Positions 1 through 8,973 of a DNA stretch of 32,283 nt are shown here, one piece after another (position 1 is the stretch's first letter; every line of letters starts with the position of its first letter). This stretch comes from Marivirga sp. (GTDB lineage Bacteria > Bacteroidota > Bacteroidia > Cytophagales > Cyclobacteriaceae), in NCBI RefSeq assembly GCF_024636815.1, contig NZ_JAGXGF010000096.1, positions 1 to 32,283 of the forward strand, read 5' to 3'. Below the pieces are notes generated by a model that saw only the letters and a list, made by a program, of their open reading frames with translations, was not told the DNA's origin and searched no databases. Both the position numbers and the translations under genes were made by a program.

Positions 1-849
1 CATCGGTTAGCATTACTAATCCTATTCAAAATCAATCCATCACTTTTGGACAGGAGATCTTGATCCAAACCAATGCTTCTGATCCTGAAAATGCAATCCA
101 AAAAGTGGAATTCTTCTACGGTGAGCAGATGGTTGGTATCGTTACCAGTGCTCCTTTTGAAATCTCTTGGAAAAATGCACCTGTCGGAAATCATATTCTC
201 AAAGCTAAAATCTTCGACAACGAAGGTATGACTGCTGAATCAAGCAGAATCGACATTTCAGTAATTGAAGAAGTTGCGGTCAATCAGGCTCCTTCAATTT
301 CCATCACGAATCCAATCCAGAATCAGTCCTTTACTTTTGGACAGAAAATTCTGATCCAAACCAATGCTTTTGATCCGGAAAATAAAATCCAAAAAGTAGA
401 ATTCTACATTGGTGAGCAGATGATTGGTACCGTGGAAACTCCTCCTTACGAGGTAACTTGGAATAATGCTCCGGTTGGAAATCATGTGTTGAAAGCTAAA
501 ATCTTCGACATCGAAGGTCTGACTGCCGAGTCTGACAGAATCAACATTTCTGTGATTGATGAGTCTCCTGCCAATCAAGCTCCATCGGTTAGCATCATTA
601 ATCCAATTCAGGATCAGTCCTTTGCTTTTGGAGAGGATATCCTGATCCGAACCAATGCTTCTGATCCGGAAAATGCAATCCAAAAAGTAGAATTCTTCTA
701 CGGAGAGCAGATGATTGGGATTGTCAACACTGCACCTTACGAGGTCATTTGGAAAAATGCTCCGGTTGGAAATCACGTACTCAAAGCGAAAATCTTCGAT
801 AACGAGGGACTGAGTGCAGAGTCTGCAAGGATAAATATCAAAGTGAAAA
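1..849 (+). repeat. Three tandem 291-bp (97-residue) Ig-like domain repeats
   Basis: The same start, around the phrase catcggttagc or its variant, recurs at 1, 292 and 583, giving an exact period of 291 bases. Units 1 and 3 resemble each other more than unit 2 (for example both have SDPENAIQKVEFFYGEQM, while unit 2 has FDPENKIQKVEFYIGEQM). The array probably extends left of the window. Confidence 0.9.
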
Positions 850-1448
850 CTTCACCTTTAAGAGGGGGTAAGATAAAAATCATTAATCCTGTAAACAATC
901 AAGTATTCAAGTCAACTGACACAATACGAATAGAGGTTGTGAAAACTGAAGGTGATGTAAAAATTGATAGTGTAATCCTATACCTCGATGAAACTCAAAT
1001 TGAAGTGTCAAGAAAGGAACCATTTAAGTTCGAAATATCAGATCTCAAAGAAGGTCAGCGAAAGTTAATCGCCAAAGCTTTTAAATACGGAAATCTGATT
1101 GAATCTGAAACTATAATAGTAAATATATTCACTGAATCTTATGCCTCGACGGAGATTAGTATCCAGAAACCTTCTAAAGAAGTTCAACCCAAAGAACAGT
1201 TTAGATTTGCCATCGGCCCTAATCCGACTGATGATATTCTAAACGTTTATATGGATGAACTACCCAGAAATCAACCTGTTGAAATTCAATTGTTTGATAT
1301 TAATGGAATAACTTTAAATTCCATCCAATCAAATACCGACAAAGAGAAGATTAGTATTGAATTAGGCTCTTATCCTGCAGGGATATATTTCATCCGAATT
1401 ATGGGAGATCATAAGACCTTTGGGACAAAAAGAATCATAAAAAGATAG
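1..1448 (+). CDS. Secreted Ig-like repeat protein with T9SS sorting domain (5' end outside window)
   Basis: The frame is open from base 3, so the true start lies upstream; the TTG at 60 is inside the repeats and is not a start. Three tandem Ig-like units of 97 residues (Big_7-like, with SDPEN, KVEF, GEQM and NAPVGNH motifs) are followed by a diverged fourth Ig-like unit (about 870-1131) and a C-terminal type A sorting domain (about 1203-1445: GPNPTDD near its start, then PAGIYFIRI and a basic end, KRIIKR). In Bacteroidota such domains direct export through the type IX secretion system and are usually cleaved at the surface. The protein is therefore probably extracellular or surface-attached; the catalytic or binding part, if any, is upstream and unseen. 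It is convergent to the polysaccharide operon, so co-function is not implied. TAG stop at 1446-1448. Confidence 0.85.
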   Translation, partial: SVSITNPIQNQSITFGQEILIQTNASDPENAIQKVEFFYGEQMVGIVTSAPFEISWKNAPVGNHILKAKIFDNEGMTAESSRIDISVIEEVAVNQAPSISITNPIQNQSFTFGQKILIQTNAFDPENKIQKVEFYIGEQMIGTVETPPYEVTWNNAPVGNHVLKAKIFDIEGLTAESDRINISVIDESPANQAPSVSIINPIQDQSFAFGEDILIRTNASDPENAIQKVEFFYGEQMIGIVNTAPYEVIWKNAPVGNHVLKAKIFDNEGLSAESARINIKVKTSPLRGGKIKIINPVNNQVFKSTDTIRIEVVKTEGDVKIDSVILYLDETQIEVSRKEPFKFEISDLKEGQRKLIAKAFKYGNLIESETIIVNIFTESYASTEISIQKPSKEVQPKEQFRFAIGPNPTDDILNVYMDELPRNQPVEIQLFDINGITLNSIQSNTDKEKISIELGSYPAGIYFIRIMGDHKTFGTKRIIKR

Positions 1449-1523
1449 ATTGATAATAAGGAGTACTGAAATCATATTTTGGTTTTCTATTAGTACTTCT
1501 AGTTAAAATCTAAACCACCTTGC

Positions 1524-1573
1524 AAAAACCCGGAAATAGCTCAATTGAGTTAATTCCGGGCTTTTCTTTTTTT
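1524..1573. terminator. Intrinsic terminator, probably bidirectional
   Basis: CCCGGAA (1529-1535) pairs with TTCCGGG (1554-1560), with a second palindrome CTCAATTGAG inside the loop. A T-rich run follows at 1562-1573 on the plus strand, and five A residues precede the stem at 1524-1528, giving a shorter T run on the minus strand. It lies 80 bases after the Ig-repeat gene and about 110 bases beyond the end of the minus-strand operon, so it can serve both convergent units. Confidence 0.8.
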
Positions 1574-1685
1574 AAATCAGATTCTATTCGAAATAATCAG
1601 GGGTAAAAAAATCTTGAGAAAAGTAATCACACTAACCTAAGAAATAAAAATCGCCTAGATGGAAATAGTATCAGGTATTCATAAA

Positions 1686-2876
1686 TCAACTTTCCATTTC
1701 TAAAAGACCTATGTAACTAGCTAAAACTTGTTCGCAAGTATGTTTCCAGCTGAATCTTTGGGCATTTTCATTTCCTTTTACTAATAAATTCTGTATAAAT
1801 ATATTGTCATTTAATTTTTCGAAAAGTAAATGAATCTCCTCCTCGCTCACTGATTGAGAAAGAAATATAGCAGAATCACCCAAAATCTCTTTAAAAACTG
1901 GAAGACCAGAACAAATCACCGGTTTTTGAAAAGCTTGGGCTTCGATCACCGGAAGTCCAAATCCTTCATAATCAGAAAGTAAAATGGTAGCAGTATATTT
2001 ATTATAAATATCGTTCAAGGTAATATTAGGGTCGTATTGCTCAAAAGTAACATGGTCCTCCAATTCCAAATCTTTGATCAGTTCCTGCACCTCCAAGTAG
2101 TAATTTTCATATATCGGGCTACCACGAAAATAGAAATGGATTTGATCACCGTAACCGATTTCAATCATTTTTTTTGCAAGCTTCAATACTTTTAAATGCC
2201 CCTTATGAGGATGAAAAGCTGCAACTACTCCAAACTTAAACTTTTCATTTGATTGATTTTCTGGCTTTTCTAAAAAATTTGATTTAACAGAGTTATTCTC
2301 GTAAGCCAACGGAATCACTTTGATTTTTGCAGCATCTATTGCAACTTTTCGTAAAATCTCATCTTTTACAGCTTTAGAAGTTACTAGAAGATTATCTCCA
2401 ACTATTAAACTTCTGTAAAGCAATTTATTGAGTATTTGAAACTTGACTACTTCCTTAAATTTTAAATATTTTGAATAATTAGATTCCTTTAAATAGAAAT
2501 CAAACATAAAATCATGAATGGTCACTACTGTTTTACACACCTTTTTAAAAGATAACTCGCTAACTACACGGTGAAGTAAATCTACTTTTGATTTCTTTAA
2601 AAAATTTGGAAGTCGAAGATGAAGCCAAATCATTCGAGAGAGAAGGCTTTGGTTATTTACTTTAAAATTATAGAATTTGACATTTTCGAATTGGAAGTTT
2701 TGATTATTCCGCTCATTTAAAAGAACAATAAGGTTGTATTGAGCTAACAAATCAGGTTTTTCAGTTAACAGTCCATCTAATCCAACTACCAAACTCTTAC
2801 CATAAGTAGCTATCCCACCTCCTACTCCTCCGACTCCGGGAATTATATTCGTTAGATCCAAACAAATTGTCTTCAA
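1686..2876 (-). CDS. GT4-family glycosyltransferase (last gene of EPS operon)
   Basis: 396 residues with the two-domain GT-B layout. The N-terminal half starts with a glycine-rich loop (GVGGVGGGIATYG, about 14-26); the C-terminal nucleotide-sugar domain has AAFHPHKGH (about 219-227) and EGFGLPVIE with E304 and E312, the EX7E motif of retaining GT4 enzymes. It is expected to add a sugar from a nucleotide donor to the lipid-linked repeat unit on the cytoplasmic side. Donor and acceptor cannot be told. The start is TTG, overlapping the TGA stop of the upstream gene; no ATG lies before residue 82, so translational coupling from this TTG is the best reading. Last gene before the convergent terminator. 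Confidence 0.85.
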   Translation of the reverse strand: MKTICLDLTNIIPGVGGVGGGIATYGKSLVVGLDGLLTEKPDLLAQYNLIVLLNERNNQNFQFENVKFYNFKVNNQSLLSRMIWLHLRLPNFLKKSKVDLLHRVVSELSFKKVCKTVVTIHDFMFDFYLKESNYSKYLKFKEVVKFQILNKLLYRSLIVGDNLLVTSKAVKDEILRKVAIDAAKIKVIPLAYENNSVKSNFLEKPENQSNEKFKFGVVAAFHPHKGHLKVLKLAKKMIEIGYGDQIHFYFRGSPIYENYYLEVQELIKDLELEDHVTFEQYDPNITLNDIYNKYTATILLSDYEGFGLPVIEAQAFQKPVICSGLPVFKEILGDSAIFLSQSVSEEEIHLLFEKLNDNIFIQNLLVKGNENAQRFSWKHTCEQVLASYIGLLEMES

Positions 2877-3910
2877 ACCGCTACCAGTTTAGTTTGTGAC
2901 ATTAATTCATTAAGATCATTCACCAATGATTCTGCGACTTTATTAGAGTCAAAAACTTTACTCGATTCAAAAGCAGCTTCAGCGTACTTAGGATAATGAC
3001 TAAGAATACGATTTATCGCAGCTATATATTCTTCTAAATTCAAATTCCTTTGGACTAACTCTCCATTTTTATGAGGAACTAAAAAAGTTGGAATATCCCC
3101 AACAGCTGTAGATACAATTGGCACTCCTACCGAAAGTGCTTCAGCAATTGCCATGGGAAAGCCTTCATTTTCAGAAGCCATTAGCAGTATTTTCCTTTTT
3201 GAAATGACATCGATCAACTCATGATTTTCAAGATTTCCTAAAAAAACTACCTGATCACCGATTCCAATAGTATTGGCTAGTTTTTCTAAATTTTCTTTTA
3301 AAAAACCTTTTCCAGCAATATAAAGCGAATTGGATTCACGAATATGAAACGGAAGTTCTGAATATATCCGGATGATTTTGTCAATTCGCTTCCCATTCTC
3401 TAATCTTCCGGCAAAAATAAATCCGGACCTACTAGCATAATCTTTAACTGTTACATGATGAGAGATTGGGTTAACTAATTTTTTTGAGCCAATCATCTTC
3501 TCTCCTACAGTATATGAGATTGATGAATATTGCTTTATCCTATTTTGAATAGACTCAAAAGTTGAGGTAAAATATTTTCCAAACCAGAAACGCGAATTCG
3601 AGACCGGATTTCCATTCCCATGAAATACGTGTGCAAATGGAAGACCTAGCAAAGAGATTACATACGATCCTTCCGGTGTATGAGATAGTATAAAATCAAA
3701 TTTTCGAAGCCTAGAAAACTTAAGAAATAGATAAAAAATGTAAGCAAGTCGATGAGGTATCCAAGTTATTTGCTCAAAGATATCTGGAAGAGAAAAATAG
3801 GTCAAATTGTAGTGCTTGGCCAATTTAGCATCAAGGTTTTTCACAAATGGACCAATCCCTCCGTAAGAAGATTTAAAAGAATTAGTTAAAAGAACGGCGA
3901 CAGATTTCAT
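2873..3910 (-). CDS. GT4-family glycosyltransferase
   Basis: 345 residues, GT-B fold. SSYGGIGPFV near the N terminus (about 14-23) fits the acceptor-domain glycine loop; FAGRLENGKRID (about 166-177) and the EX7E motif ENEGFPMAIAEAL (E249 and E257) define the donor domain, followed by GVPIVSTAVGD. It likely transfers one sugar during repeat-unit assembly for the exopolysaccharide. ATG start at 3910, 11 bases after the previous gene; its end overlaps the next gene's start. Specificity is not readable from sequence. Confidence 0.88.
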   Translation of the reverse strand: MKSVAVLLTNSFKSSYGGIGPFVKNLDAKLAKHYNLTYFSLPDIFEQITWIPHRLAYIFYLFLKFSRLRKFDFILSHTPEGSYVISLLGLPFAHVFHGNGNPVSNSRFWFGKYFTSTFESIQNRIKQYSSISYTVGEKMIGSKKLVNPISHHVTVKDYASRSGFIFAGRLENGKRIDKIIRIYSELPFHIRESNSLYIAGKGFLKENLEKLANTIGIGDQVVFLGNLENHELIDVISKRKILLMASENEGFPMAIAEALSVGVPIVSTAVGDIPTFLVPHKNGELVQRNLNLEEYIAAINRILSHYPKYAEAAFESSKVFDSNKVAESLVNDLNELMSQTKLVAV

Positions 3911-3921
3911 AAAATGGGGAA

Positions 3922-5073
3922 TTATAGTGTTAAAAGTTTTCGGTAGAGTTTTTCACTTTCTACCAGATTGTTAAAAGACTTAAGAGCCACTTCTCGGCCT
4001 TTCTCGCCTATTTGATCAATTTTATGTGGGTTATCTAAAAGAAATTTAATCGACATGACCAATTCTTGGATTGAACCTGGTTGGATCAAAAGTGCATTTA
4101 CTTTATCCTTGAGAAAGGTGGGCACATCTCCGACTCTAGATACTATTACAGCTTTTCCAGTGGCAAGAAATTCAGCGAGTTTTGAGGGAAACCCAGTATT
4201 TGCGGCATCTGAATTATTTCGAATGACACAAAAAATATCACAGCTATTCAGTGTTTCATGATATTCGGCCGAAGAAAGAAACCCCTTGTATTCTATTCTA
4301 GAATTATAAACTGAATTTTGAATTAGATCCATGATGTGTTCAAAATCAGCCTTATTTTCACCTTTTCCAGTCAAAATCAATTTTACCTCAGGATAGGATT
4401 CACATACTTTTTCAAAAGCTATGACCAAGGATTCAAGTCCATCCTTCTTTCCAAAGGACCCACCGTAGAATATTCTATTTGCGAATTTTGTTGGTTGGTT
4501 TTTCATTGGATATTTGCCAATATCCATTGTCACTGGGATGTATAAAATCTTGCTAAGATCTTTGTTGACAGATATTATAAGCTCCTTTAACTGGGAAGAA
4601 ATAACCAAGTTAAGATCAATCATGAATTGAATATTCCTTAAAAAAAAAGCCCCGCTTTTTATCCTGACCCGATTAACAAACCCACCAATACTTTCGGCGA
4701 GTGAATTATCTTCTACAATGTCTACTACAATTTTATAACCTATAATTTTTGCATAAATCAATGGAAAAATGGTTTTCAAATCTGGAGTTTCATACAGGTA
4801 GAAAATATTTTCTTCATTTTTCGAAAAATGACTAGTGATAAAGTGAAAGGAAGACTTTAAATAATTAAAAATAGAATTAAAACTCATAAAATTTAATTTG
4901 ATTTCTAAAGCTTGATTACTTTCAGGAATACCACAATTTTCAGCTTGAAGTGAAAAATATACATTACTTATGTTCCCACCAATTTTTTGTGAAATTGGTA
5001 AAATCAAATTTCTTACTCTTACTGAACCCGCCATACCTTCATATAGGGGGATACCAAAAATCAAAATATGCAT
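3922..5073 (-). CDS. GT4-like glycosyltransferase
   Basis: About 383 residues. An in-frame TTG lies one codon upstream (5076), but the ATG at 5073 forms a TGATG junction with the stop of the previous gene and is preferred. The C-terminal half has FYGGSFGKKDGLESL (about 203-217), LILTGKGE and TGFPSKLAEFLATGKAVI (about 294-311), the usual nucleotide-sugar-binding region of this class. The EX7E position is altered (NTGFPSKLAE, with only the second Glu clear), as in a subset of GT4-like proteins. A role in repeat-unit assembly is inferred from context; donor and acceptor are unknown. Confidence 0.82.
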   Translation of the reverse strand: MHILIFGIPLYEGMAGSVRVRNLILPISQKIGGNISNVYFSLQAENCGIPESNQALEIKLNFMSFNSIFNYLKSSFHFITSHFSKNEENIFYLYETPDLKTIFPLIYAKIIGYKIVVDIVEDNSLAESIGGFVNRVRIKSGAFFLRNIQFMIDLNLVISSQLKELIISVNKDLSKILYIPVTMDIGKYPMKNQPTKFANRIFYGGSFGKKDGLESLVIAFEKVCESYPEVKLILTGKGENKADFEHIMDLIQNSVYNSRIEYKGFLSSAEYHETLNSCDIFCVIRNNSDAANTGFPSKLAEFLATGKAVIVSRVGDVPTFLKDKVNALLIQPGSIQELVMSIKFLLDNPHKIDQIGEKGREVALKSFNNLVESEKLYRKLLTL

Positions 5074-6425
5074 CAAATTATAGATTTAAGTTTCACATCA
5101 TTCGCTTTGTATTGGTTGCTTTTACCTAAAATCTTCACAAATTCATTTAGAAAATTTGCCCTAACCACAGGCCCTGAATGTCTTTCTATGGCTAGATTCT
5201 TAGCTTTTTCAGTTATTTTAAGTTTTTCAACTTCATTATTCAAATTCAATTTTAAGAGATTAACAAGGTGATCCACCTCATCACTTTCAGAAGTGAATGC
5301 CCATCTGAAATCTTTACTATACTGGAATATCGCAGTTTCCTTAGGAGCCAATACTAATATTGGAGTACCAGAAATCATATATTCAGGAGCTTTTGTTGGC
5401 ATAGATAATCTAAGAAATCGGATCGCTTTAGCAGAAAAATCACAAGGAAGAAGCAAAAGATCCACATTTTGAAAAAGGTTTGGCAGTTGATCATAAGGAA
5501 TCAATCCCTTATAAAATGTATGATTGAATGCACGAACCCAAGAAATTTCCTGGAATGTTTGAATGTAGAAATTGACATCTATTTCACTCGTAACATTATA
5601 CTTCTCGACGGCGGCAGCAAAAGATTTCAAAGAGGTCCCAATTCCAAAACCTGTACGGCCGGCGTAAAGAATAGTAATCTCTTTGCTAGCAATCCTCTTT
5701 TTATTTTGATCGGGAAGCCATTTGTCAAGGTTTACTGGATTATGAAATGTGACAAATTCCTTCCCAAATCGCCTCTCATAATCTTTCCCCATCAAGTCAC
5801 TAATGCTCATACAGCAGTCTGCTTGTTGAATTAAATCTTTAAATTCCTTCTCAATTTTTTTCTTCCAGAAATTCCCCATAAAACCATTGTATCCAATTGA
5901 AGCCATCCAATCATCCATCTGATGTACAACAAAAGGGATTTTCAATCGGTCAGAAAGCAAATGACTAAACCTAAGAGATTCGCGTGTGGACACTTGAATA
6001 TATAGGACATCAGGCTTAAAGCTTTCAACCCAATTAATCAAATTAGTTGTAAGACTCATTTGGGAAATAACATGAACTAGTCCTGACCATTGCAAAAATG
6101 GATAAAAGATATTATTTACAATTTTACTCCTGATTCCAGGTTTTGGGAAAAAGGTTTTATGACCTGTTAATTTAGAAAAAGGTAAATTACCGGAAGGACT
6201 GCTTTTTTGAAGATACTTAAAAGGGAAACTCCAATTATTTTCCTCAGAACCGATGAAATAGTAATTGTCACATATATCTTCCGAGATATTACCCAACGCA
6301 TGAGAAGTGCACAGAACAGCTAGATCTTCATTTTTCCAATCACTGAAAAGATTACTTAAAGTAATACCTCCTCCTGTATTAGAGTTGAAAGATTGTCCAA
6401 ATATGAGAATTTTAGGCTTTTTCAC
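5073..6425 (-). CDS. GT4-like glycosyltransferase
   Basis: 450 residues, longer than its neighbours. N-terminal motif FGQSFNSNTGGGITLSNLF (about 9-27) is the glycine-rich acceptor-domain loop; the middle carries HQMDDWMAS; the C-terminal donor region has LYAGRTGFGIGTSL and MPTKAPEYMISGTPIL, a PTK..EYM..G.PI signature common in GT4-like polysaccharide enzymes. The start is GTG (6425), one base after the stop of the polymerase gene, and no closer ATG exists. Likely a cytoplasmic sugar transferase acting on the growing repeat unit. Annotation rests on fold-level motifs only. Confidence 0.8.
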   Translation of the reverse strand: MKKPKILIFGQSFNSNTGGGITLSNLFSDWKNEDLAVLCTSHALGNISEDICDNYYFIGSEENNWSFPFKYLQKSSPSGNLPFSKLTGHKTFFPKPGIRSKIVNNIFYPFLQWSGLVHVISQMSLTTNLINWVESFKPDVLYIQVSTRESLRFSHLLSDRLKIPFVVHQMDDWMASIGYNGFMGNFWKKKIEKEFKDLIQQADCCMSISDLMGKDYERRFGKEFVTFHNPVNLDKWLPDQNKKRIASKEITILYAGRTGFGIGTSLKSFAAAVEKYNVTSEIDVNFYIQTFQEISWVRAFNHTFYKGLIPYDQLPNLFQNVDLLLLPCDFSAKAIRFLRLSMPTKAPEYMISGTPILVLAPKETAIFQYSKDFRWAFTSESDEVDHLVNLLKLNLNNEVEKLKITEKAKNLAIERHSGPVVRANFLNEFVKILGKSNQYKANDVKLKSII

Positions 6426-6426
6426 T

Positions 6427-7749
6427 TTAGGTTATAATTTTATTTGGATCAATTTCTTTAAGGAAGTAAATACGAATATCCTCTTGCGATAATTCTCTAA
6501 ATGACTTAGAATAACAGAAGCCTACACAAATCCAAATAGAAATATGATAAAGATTTAAACTATATACATTAGCTGGGTAAAGTGAAATTAGCCAGATAAC
6601 TATCCACAATACCAAAGACTTGACCATTATATTATTAGATTTAAACAAACCCAAATAAAGAGCCGGAATAATACATAGCAAAAGCAAAACTAAATTAACT
6701 ATCCCTCCAATCATTATAAGCTGCAAATAATCAGTCTCTATCACAGTACGAATTCCGTCTTTAAAAATGGAATCATCAATACCGGGACATCGATATCCGG
6801 AATTATATCCCTTACCAACTACATAATCGATAAACGTCATATCATTAAAAAAGCAAGATTCAACATAATTTCGCGTATTTTGCAAACCCTTTTCTGAAAT
6901 ATTATTTAAAAAAGAAAGCTGAAAAAAATCAGTTTTTGAAGAAAAGTAAGTAATAGAAAGGAAAAGAAAATAAACTAAAAACAAAAATATACTCATTTTT
7001 TTATGTGATTTATAATAATGAACCAATAGAGAAACGGTAATAATAGACAATTCAATAAAAATCAAACCTCTCCTTGCTCTAAATATTGCTAATAATAAAA
7101 TGGATAATGAAGTTATAACTACTAAAATCTTATAACGTCTTTCTAGCAAATCAAAATTAATAGCCAAAATCCCAATTGGTAGTGCTAAATATTTTGCATA
7201 GGTCTCAATCATACCCATACTATCTAAATCTAATAAATCAGGATTTAACAAAACTGGTAAATTAAAGAAAGCGAGAAATAGAAAAATAAATGACATAATA
7301 CCTATTACATAAAATAGTTTTTTAAGGACTATAATCTTTAAAGGCAAAAAGGCTATAAATGGAACAAATAAAACCAAGGCTCCATAATTGAGATTAAAAA
7401 GAAGTTGCTTTACACCAAAATAAGTTAAGTCGGTATAGTCTCCTCTGACAAGAATCAAAATTTGCCAAAGTAAATAAATAGATACTATGAAATTAAAATA
7501 TGAATAGGTAACACGAATTTTAATTAAATTAATCAAAGCATAAAAAATAAGAAAAAATGAAATTAATTGAAGACCTTGATAAAGAAATGTTAAGGATAAA
7601 GTGGTCGTAGACAAGACATAACCTAAGCTCAAACCTAAAACGCCCATGAGAAATAGTTTTATCCCGTTTACATAGGATTGCCTTGAAACCATGATCTCAG
7701 GTATCACTAAAAATGAAGGAGAAATCGAGGATTTAGTAAGTGTTTCCAT
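6427..7749 (-). CDS. wzy: Wzy-type O-antigen/EPS polymerase (integral membrane)
   Basis: 440 residues, mostly hydrophobic, with roughly ten to twelve predicted membrane segments and one large loop of about 80 residues (after the RARRGLIF segment, containing ENISEKG/LQNTRNY-like polar sequence and a Cys-containing stretch) before the last group of helices. This layout is typical of O-antigen ligase/polymerase proteins; the Arg-rich RARRG by a membrane segment is often seen in the family. It would join lipid-linked repeat units at the periplasmic face. The start at 7749 overlaps the previous gene by 17 bases; a later Met (residue 20) would remove the overlap. Polymerase versus ligase cannot be separated by sequence, but the Wzx/Wza/Wzc context favours polymerase. 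Confidence 0.78.
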   Translation of the reverse strand: METLTKSSISPSFLVIPEIMVSRQSYVNGIKLFLMGVLGLSLGYVLSTTTLSLTFLYQGLQLISFFLIFYALINLIKIRVTYSYFNFIVSIYLLWQILILVRGDYTDLTYFGVKQLLFNLNYGALVLFVPFIAFLPLKIIVLKKLFYVIGIMSFIFLFLAFFNLPVLLNPDLLDLDSMGMIETYAKYLALPIGILAINFDLLERRYKILVVITSLSILLLAIFRARRGLIFIELSIITVSLLVHYYKSHKKMSIFLFLVYFLFLSITYFSSKTDFFQLSFLNNISEKGLQNTRNYVESCFFNDMTFIDYVVGKGYNSGYRCPGIDDSIFKDGIRTVIETDYLQLIMIGGIVNLVLLLLCIIPALYLGLFKSNNIMVKSLVLWIVIWLISLYPANVYSLNLYHISIWICVGFCYSKSFRELSQEDIRIYFLKEIDPNKIIT

Positions 7750-8971
7750 AATGAATAGATTTTAATAAATATTCATGCTTTTCCATCACTCGGTTAGGAT
7801 GATAATCTTTTTTTAAATACACGTCCAATGAAGTAGTGAGACAATAATTAATGCCCTTAGCCAAATCTATAGAATCATATGGTTTTGCGATATAACCATT
7901 TTTTTTATGGTCAATCATTTCAGGTCCGCCGCCAAGATCAAATACTACAACTGGAACTCCACAATTCAAGCTTTCAATTACAGTGGTAGGTTGGTTATCC
8001 ATAGTACTAGGCAAAACAAAAACATCTGAAGCATTATAAGCATTAGATATATCATTTTGATCATCTAAATAACCTAAACAATTCACTTTAAATTGAATAT
8101 CCTTATTAATCAACTCCTTATCTACCTCTCCAAAAACCAAGATTTCCAACTGGTCAGGATTATACAAATTATTGAGGCATTCTAAAGCACTTTTCAAATA
8201 TGCCCAACCTTTATAAGGGCTATTAATAGAAACTGCCCCAAAACAAATAATAGATTTATTTAAAGGTAACCCAAGATTTCTCCTAATAAGATTCTTATCC
8301 TTAGGTTTGAAGATATCCGATTTAAAATAATTAGGAATAAAATGAATTTGCTTTGAAGATAACAAAGCAGATTCCTTGCCTAACCTCTTTAACCAATTGC
8401 TTGGACTAACAAAATAAACATTAGAATATTTTGAAAAAATTGATTTTTTCAAAAGGAATTGATTAAGTGCAATATTTTTATTATTTGGAAAAATTGGGCA
8501 CTTAGAACAAGAACCTTCAAAAGATGAACAGTCAATCGCATAATGACATCCTCCGGTCATATACCACATATCATGCATAAATATAATTATCTTTTTATTT
8601 AAAGAGAATAATGCCTTGAAGGAGTTGAGACTAAAAAATCCCATCATGACCCAATGGATATAAATGACATCCGAATTTCTTACCAACTCATGTTTACTAA
8701 TTGGATAGCCGAATAAGGGGTTTGAAAAAAGTCCATGCTTATTTTTATTATATTTTAGATAGAGAGACTCTAATTTATTATTCACTTTAGAGCGCAATCT
8801 TGCCTGCTTTGGTAGATAAGTAACATCCTCAAGCGGATTATCTTCATTTGCAAGAGAAAGAACATGCGAATTATGATTCGAATAATGTGCAAATCCCCTA
8901 CTAAGTCTGATAGCACAAGAACCAGCAGACTTGGAAGAATATTGTAAATGAAGAATATTTAGAGTATTCAT
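7733..8971 (-). CDS. GT4 glycosyltransferase, WcaC-like with cysteine cluster
   Basis: 412 residues. Features: SKSAGSCAIRLSRG near the N terminus (about 13-26), then HDMWYMTGGCHY and a four-cysteine pattern (C142, C148, C155, C158, ending CSKCP) seen in colanic-acid WcaC-like glycosyltransferases, where it may bind metal. The C-terminal donor domain has SPYKGW (about 251-256), STMDNQPTTVIESLNCGVPVV and FDLGGGPEMI. It is expected to add a sugar to the lipid-linked unit. ATG at 8971, two bases after the fucosyltransferase stop; adjacency to a GT11 enzyme and to Wzy fits repeat-unit assembly. Confidence 0.85.
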   Translation of the reverse strand: MNTLNILHLQYSSKSAGSCAIRLSRGFAHYSNHNSHVLSLANEDNPLEDVTYLPKQARLRSKVNNKLESLYLKYNKNKHGLFSNPLFGYPISKHELVRNSDVIYIHWVMMGFFSLNSFKALFSLNKKIIIFMHDMWYMTGGCHYAIDCSSFEGSCSKCPIFPNNKNIALNQFLLKKSIFSKYSNVYFVSPSNWLKRLGKESALLSSKQIHFIPNYFKSDIFKPKDKNLIRRNLGLPLNKSIICFGAVSINSPYKGWAYLKSALECLNNLYNPDQLEILVFGEVDKELINKDIQFKVNCLGYLDDQNDISNAYNASDVFVLPSTMDNQPTTVIESLNCGVPVVVFDLGGGPEMIDHKKNGYIAKPYDSIDLAKGINYCLTTSLDVYLKKDYHPNRVMEKHEYLLKSIHYGNTY

Positions 8972-8973
8972 AA

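Noticed and set aside
294-776. 160-residue open frame on the minus strand within the Ig repeats
   Set aside because: Exact antisense shadow of the repeated domain; it repeats with the same 291-base period and resembles no protein.
1-849. Tandem repeats considered as a CRISPR or satellite array
   Set aside because: Units are long, coding and in frame, with Ig-like motifs.
5074-5076. TTG start one codon before the ATG of the 3922-5073 gene
   Set aside because: The ATG at 5073 forms a normal TGATG stop/start junction with the upstream gene.
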